Assembly (NCBI GenBank): GCA_002437405.1
Contig: DJPO01000118.1
Coordinates: forward strand, 222-10,954
Reading direction: 5' to 3'
Origin: Opitutia bacterium UBA6410
GTDB lineage: Bacteria > Verrucomicrobiota > Verrucomicrobiia > Opitutales > Intestinicryptomonadaceae
DNA length: 10,733 bases
The translations under genes and the position numbers were made by a program. Below the pieces are notes generated by a model that saw nothing but the letters and a program-made list of their open reading frames with translations, did not search any database and was not told the DNA's origin. Below are positions 7,394 to 10,733 of the stretch, in pieces. The first letter of the stretch is position 1; each line of letters opens with the position of its first letter.

Positions 7394-8065
7394 CTAATAC
7401 TTATAGCCTTTGGGCGAGGCGAGAAAATCGATGTCGGGATTTTCAAGCAGCTTGTCCAAGCCCAAGTGCCCCGCATAGGCGGCGCGCGGGACATTCAGAT
7501 AGTACCCGTAAAATGCTCCGACGCCCTTGTCCGTTTCCTCTTTGACTATCTTCGCGAAATGCGAAATCGCCCTAACGTTCATATCCGAGGTAAATTTCTC
7601 GTAGTCAATGCAGATTTGGTTGTCGGCGGCGGCGCGGAAAAACTCGGCATTGCCAGACCAGTGGAGTTCGCGCTTCATCGGGGTCGGCAATTTCACGTTT
7701 TCGCGCGAGATGTCGGGTTGTCCCCAAACGGCGGCGAGATTTTCGCGCGAGCCGTATTTTTTTATCCCCCAGTCGTAAAAAGCCCTGCGGTTGGCGAGTC
7801 CGTAGTCGCCGAAGCGGTAGTCGTTTTTCTCCCAAGCCCGCCAAAACGAGGTTTCGCCCGTTTGTCCGTATGCAATGTGGTAGGCGACTATCCTTTTGCC
7901 GTACTTTCCGCTTTCAATATGCTTAATCACCCTGCGCAGGGCGTCGCCCGCATCGCGCAGCCATTTTTCGGAGGAAAAGCTCTGCAAGCCTATCAACCCG
8001 TGGACATTCGGGCGGTCGTCCACCCTGTCGCGCTTGTTGCCGTAGCCGTTGTAGCCCTTGGCCAT
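7394..8065 (-). pseudogene. middle fragment of the GH42-like gene (catalytic barrel with acid/base Glu)
   Basis: In-frame family-like sequence resumes at MAKGYNGYG (8065). It continues through FSSEKWLRDAGDALRRVIKHI and RIVAYHIAYGQTGE, where the last Glu is the presumed acid/base, and through RRAFYDWGIKKYGSRENLAAVWG, cited here in parts, a pattern typical of GH42 proteins (F..W...KYG....A.WG). It ends at DFLASPKGYKY followed by TAG. The frame is open upstream to an ATG at 8179, but those residues are basic and out of frame with the N-terminal part. Translated alone, it would lack a signal peptide and nucleophile. Confidence 0.7.
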
Positions 8066-8562
8066 TCCATTCCAGACCAGTCGTGGGCGGGAGTCCCCAC
8101 TAGTTCCGCAATTTCGGAGTCCGAAATATTTACCGCGGGATAGTAAACGGTTGTATCCTGCGGATTTTCGGCGCACCACGCGGGGGGCACGTCGAGCTTT
8201 ATTCTGGGAATAAAGAGACAGTCTTCGCCAATTGACGAAAAAACCTTTTCGAGCGTTTCGTCGACTGCGGCGTAGTCGAATTTATGCGGCGCAACCCACC
8301 CCGAAAACACTATGGAAGAATGGACTTTCACTCCCGCCTTTTTCGCGACATCGGAGTAAAATTTTTGCTCGGGGCGGTCGTCGTTGACCAACATCACGAC
8401 TTTCCCGTTCGCATCGACGCGCGGCGGGCAATACGACCACCCGAGCCGCCCCCAAAACGCGGGCTCTTTTTTGAGAAGTTCGTTTATATTTACCGCTCCG
8501 TTCCCTCCGAAACAGAATGAAGCAATCCCCATTGCCATCAATAATGCATAATTCGTTTTCAT
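7993..8562 (-). pseudogene. N-terminal fragment of the GH42-like gene (signal peptide and first barrel strands)
   Basis: Begins at ATG 8562 with a Sec-type signal: a Lys near the start, a hydrophobic core (ALLMAMGIASFCF), and a likely signal peptidase I site after NGA near residue 23. The mature part includes KVVMLVNDDRPEQKFYSDVAKKAG, split here as KVVMLVNDD and EQKFYSDVAKKAG, then the strand LFIPRIKLDVPPAW and YYPAVNISDSEIAELVG, which resemble early barrel segments of GH42-like proteins. After about residue 165 the translation turns into a Thr/Ala-rich nonsense tail (ATTATATS) before a stop, marking the frameshift point. Confidence 0.7.
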
Positions 8563-8601
8563 TGATTTTGGATTTAATCAAAAACCGACTCCCGCTTCAA
8601 C

Positions 8602-8634
8602 AAAAAAAGCCCGCCGCGAATTGCGGCAGGCTTT
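8602..8634 (-). terminator. rho-independent terminator of groES-groEL
   Basis: On the minus strand a 12-bp stem (AAAGCCTGCCGC / GCGGCGGGCTTT, one G-T wobble) with a 5-nt loop runs into a seven-T tract. It lies 66 bp past the groEL stop codon. A second, smaller perfect hairpin without a T-run (8672-8689, six-base arms GGCGCA/TGCGCC) lies between them, 10 bp after the stop codon. Confidence 0.88.
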
Positions 8635-8699
8635 CGTAAAAATTGTGTCGGGATTGTCGGCGGCGCGGTCGGGCGCAACGCCCTGCGCCACCGTGCGGA

Positions 8700-10334
8700 C
8701 TACATCATTCCGCCCATGCCGCCCATCGAGGGATCGCCCGCTGCGGGGGCTGCCGTCTTGGGTTCGGGCTTGTCGGCAATCATGCATTCGGTCGTGAGCA
8801 GGAGGCTCGCGACGCTCGCCGCATTCTGGAGAGCCGAACGCGTTACCTTGGTCGGGTCGACAACGCCAGCCTTGATGAGGTCTTGGAACTCGCCAGTTGC
8901 GACATTGTAGCCCATATTGCCCTTGCTCTTGAGGACTTCCTTGACAACGAGAGCGCCTTCGTCGCCCGCGTTTGCGCAGAGTTGGCGAAGCGGAGCTTCA
9001 ATCGCCCTGCGGACGATTTGCGCGCCGATTGCTTCGTCGCCTTCAAGCTGGAGCTTGTCGATTGCGGGAGCCGTACGCAGCAGCGCTACGCCGCCGCCTG
9101 CGCTGATGCCTTCTTCGACAGCCGCGCGGGTCGCGTGCAGAGCGTCGTCAACGCGCGCCTTCTTTTCCTTCATTTCGGGTTCGGTAGCCGCGCCGATGTT
9201 GATGACTGCTACGCCGCCTGCCAATTTTGCGAGGCGTTCCTGAAGCTTTTCGCGGTCGTAATCGGAGGAAGTTTCTTCGATAGCCTTGCGGAGCTGTTTT
9301 ACACGCGCCTGAATGTCGGACGATTTGCCCGCGCCTTCGACGATTGTCGTGTTTTCCTTGCCGACTGTGATGCGCTTTGCCTTACCGAGGTCGGCGAGCT
9401 GGATATTTTCGAGCTTGATGCCGAGGTCTTCGGTGATGCAGCGGCCGTTCGTGAGAATGGCGATATCTTCGAGCATAGCCTTGCGTCTGTCGCCGAAGCC
9501 AGGGGCTTTGACTGCGCAAACGTTGAGCATACCGCGCAATTTGTTGACGACCAATGCCGCGAGAGCTTCGCCTTCAACGTCTTCGGCGATGACCATAAGG
9601 GGCTTGCCAGTCTTGGCAACTGCTTGGAGAATCGGGAGGAGTTCGTTGAGGTTGGAAATCTTCTTTTCGTGAATGAGGATATATGCGTCTTCGAGAACGC
9701 ATTCCATATTCTCGGTGTTGGTTACGAAGTAGGGCGAGAGATAGCCCTTGTCGAACTGCATACCTTCGACGACGTCGAGGGAGGTTTCGATAGTCTTGGC
9801 TTCTTCTACTGTAATCGTGCCGTCCTTGCCGACCTTGTTCATCGCTTCGGCAATGATGTCGCCGATTTCGGTGTCCCAGTTGGCGGAAACGGTCGCGACC
9901 TGGCGGATTTCTTCGCTGTCCTTGACGTTCTTGGAGTTCTTCGCCAATTCCTTGACGGCGGCTTCAACGGCCTTGTCGATGCCGCGCTTTACGAAGATCG
10001 GGTTCGAGCCCGCGGCTACGTTGCGCAGACCTTCGCGGTAGATGGCTTCGGCGAGAACCGTTGCGGTAGTCGTACCGTCGCCCGCGTTGTCGGAGGTCTT
10101 GTTGGCGACTTCCTTGACCATCTGGGCGCCCATATTTTCGAAGGCGTCTTCAAGTTCGATTTCCTTGGCGACACTTACGCCGTCCTTGGTGATGAGGGGC
10201 GAGCCGTATTTTTTGTCGATTACGACATTGCGGCCTTTCGGGCCGAGGGTCGCCTTGACGGCTTTAGCGAGAACTGTTACGCCCGCGAGAATCTTCTTGC
10301 GTGCGGCTTCGTCGAAAATGATTTGTTTTGCCAT
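8700..10334 (-). CDS. groEL: Chaperonin GroEL (Hsp60, Cpn60)
   Basis: The 544-aa group I chaperonin subunit forms the double heptameric ring that folds proteins in the cytoplasm with GroES and ATP. The start MAKQIIFDEAARKKI, TLGPKGRNVV at 29-38, the nucleotide loop GDGTTTATVLA starting at residue 85 (Asp86), the apical YLSPYFVTN segment, VKAPGFGDRRKAMLEDIA, cited as PGFGDRRKAMLEDIA, GAATEPEMKEKKARVDDALHAT, represented by VDDALHATRAAVEEG, and the flexible GGMGGMM tail are all canonical. Its ATG at 10334 is preceded by AAAGGA at suitable spacing. It lies 26 bp after groES, a classic bicistronic operon, and ends in TAG. No truncation or odd residue was noticed. Confidence 0.99.
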   Translation of the reverse strand: MAKQIIFDEAARKKILAGVTVLAKAVKATLGPKGRNVVIDKKYGSPLITKDGVSVAKEIELEDAFENMGAQMVKEVANKTSDNAGDGTTTATVLAEAIYREGLRNVAAGSNPIFVKRGIDKAVEAAVKELAKNSKNVKDSEEIRQVATVSANWDTEIGDIIAEAMNKVGKDGTITVEEAKTIETSLDVVEGMQFDKGYLSPYFVTNTENMECVLEDAYILIHEKKISNLNELLPILQAVAKTGKPLMVIAEDVEGEALAALVVNKLRGMLNVCAVKAPGFGDRRKAMLEDIAILTNGRCITEDLGIKLENIQLADLGKAKRITVGKENTTIVEGAGKSSDIQARVKQLRKAIEETSSDYDREKLQERLAKLAGGVAVINIGAATEPEMKEKKARVDDALHATRAAVEEGISAGGGVALLRTAPAIDKLQLEGDEAIGAQIVRRAIEAPLRQLCANAGDEGALVVKEVLKSKGNMGYNVATGEFQDLIKAGVVDPTKVTRSALQNAASVASLLLTTECMIADKPEPKTAAPAAGDPSMGGMGGMM

Positions 10335-10360
10335 ATTGATTTGTCCTTTATTCTAAAAAA

Positions 10361-10657
10361 TTACTTGAGGATTGCAACGATGTCGTCTTCGCGCAGGAGC
10401 ATATATTTGTCGCCGCCGTGCGAGACTTCCGTGCCGCCGTACTTGGAGATGAGAACTCTGTCGCCGACTTTTACGTCGAAAGATGCGCGCTTACCGTCGT
10501 CGAGCTTGCGGCCGAGACCTACTGCCACTACCGTAGCTTCCAGCGACTTCTCCTTGGCGGCGTCGGGGATAATGATTCCGCCCTTAACCTGTTCTTTTTC
10601 TTCGATTTGCTTGACGAGAACTCTGTCGCCAAGAGGTTGGATATTTACTTTTGCCAT
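10361..10657 (-). CDS. groES: Co-chaperonin GroES (Hsp10, Cpn10)
   Basis: The 98-aa subunit of the heptameric lid that caps GroEL. It shows the N-terminal INIQPLGDRVLVK-type strand (here NIQPLGDRVLVKQ), the mobile loop EKEQVKGGIIIPDAAKEK that contacts GroEL through its hydrophobic Ile triplet, the roof-region segment VVAVGLGRKLDDG, VGDRVLISKYGGTEV, and the terminal YMLLREDDIVAIL. Length and motifs match the family. It is the first gene of the groES-groEL operon. Unlike groEL, its ATG has no clear Shine-Dalgarno in the AT-rich leader (AACAGTAAAAACT). Confidence 0.98.
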   Translation of the reverse strand: MAKVNIQPLGDRVLVKQIEEKEQVKGGIIIPDAAKEKSLEATVVAVGLGRKLDDGKRASFDVKVGDRVLISKYGGTEVSHGGDKYMLLREDDIVAILK

Positions 10658-10704
10658 AGTTTTTACTGTTTATGTGTTTATGATTAAATTGAAATAAAAC
10701 GCGT

Positions 10705-10732
10705 ATAATACCTGATTTCCGCGCCGTTGAAA
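10705..10732 (-). promoter_or_regulatory. groES: candidate groESL promoter
   Basis: On the minus strand TTTCAA (10727-10732) and TATTAT (10705-10710) are spaced by 16 nt, which would give a leader of roughly 40 nt before the groES ATG. The leader is AT-rich and holds no CIRCE-type inverted repeat (TTAGCACTC...GAGTGCTAA). The window ends here, so an upstream operator could be missed. Confidence 0.35.
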
Positions 10733-10733
10733 A

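Larger units (their letters stand above)
6275..8562 (-). pseudogene. GH42-like secreted glycoside hydrolase, broken by a frameshift and an in-frame stop
   Basis: Three collinear reading frames together encode one clan GH-A, GH42-like protein of about 760 aa: a signal peptide, a TIM barrel, then a beta-galactosidase trimerisation (GATase-like) domain. Conserved-looking protein sequence runs through the whole length and only the frame changes. The first lesion is a frameshift near 8060-8074. The second is an in-frame TAG at 7394-7396, around codon 388, with the frame continuing unchanged on both sides. The presumed catalytic residues are still encoded: Glu in GQTGE at 7853-7855 and Glu in FVSEID at 7322-7324. 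The intact product would probably be exported and act on plant or host glycans; substrate is unknown. A weak promoter-like pair (TTGAAG, 17 nt, TTAAAT) occurs at 8572-8600 but would give almost no leader. Preserved coding on both sides of each lesion suggests recent decay or sequence error. The window cannot decide between these. Confidence 0.8.

Noticed and set aside
7394..7396. Pyrrolysine or other TAG recoding
   Set aside because: Three neighbouring intact genes end in TAG, the same gene also has a frameshift, and no recoding structure is apparent.
8057..8080. Programmed ribosomal frameshift in the glycoside hydrolase gene
   Set aside because: No slippery heptamer is present at the junction, and the gene has a second, independent lesion, so mutation or sequence error is more likely.
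8643..10697. 684-codon open frame on the plus strand antisense to groEL and groES
   Set aside because: It is a mirror of the strongly conserved groEL/groES coding strand, has no recognisable domain and runs through both genes. Long antisense frames are expected from this codon usage.
1..10733. CRISPR array, insertion sequence, prophage or tRNA
   Set aside because: No regularly spaced direct repeats, transposase or integrase motifs, phage genes or tRNA-like cloverleaf were seen on either strand.

Overview
The window looks like chromosomal DNA from a bacterium of the PVC group, most likely Verrucomicrobiota or Lentisphaerota. This is an inference from protein style and from the type of glycoside hydrolase present; no marker here proves it. 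It carries ten genes. Nine are on the minus strand and one (a D-2-hydroxyacid dehydrogenase) is on the plus strand. Coding density is high and all three stop codons are used. There is no sign of an insertion sequence, prophage, CRISPR array, tRNA or rRNA.

Layout. Positions 49-5130 are a run of minus-strand housekeeping genes, in transcription order: a HAD-family hydrolase, ThiS, a ThiF/MoeB-type E1 adenylyltransferase, a Nif3-family metal protein, type II 3-dehydroquinate dehydratase (AroQ) and a UvrD/PcrA-type DNA helicase. The first three are packed within 4 bp of each other and look like one operon. Nif3 has a plausible promoter of its own. A 72-bp divergent region (5131-5202) separates this block from the plus-strand dehydrogenase at 5203-6168, which ends in a strong, probably bidirectional terminator. 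Next comes a minus-strand GH42-like secreted glycoside hydrolase (6275-8562) broken by one frameshift and one in-frame TAG. Last is a groES-groEL chaperonin operon (8700-10657) with its own terminator and a candidate promoter at the window edge.

How the genes relate. ThiS and the E1 protein would form a sulfur-carrier activation pair, as in thiazole synthesis for thiamine, but the E1 protein lacks the usual cysteines and no thiG, thiH or thiE is nearby. AroQ serves the shikimate pathway, GroES/GroEL protein folding and the UvrD-like helicase DNA repair. The remaining neighbours share no obvious pathway.

I found no convincing undescribed system. The points most worth a second look are the doubly lesioned glycoside hydrolase, whose frameshift coincides with a 5-bp tandem duplication, and the cysteine-depleted ThiF-like protein next to ThiS.
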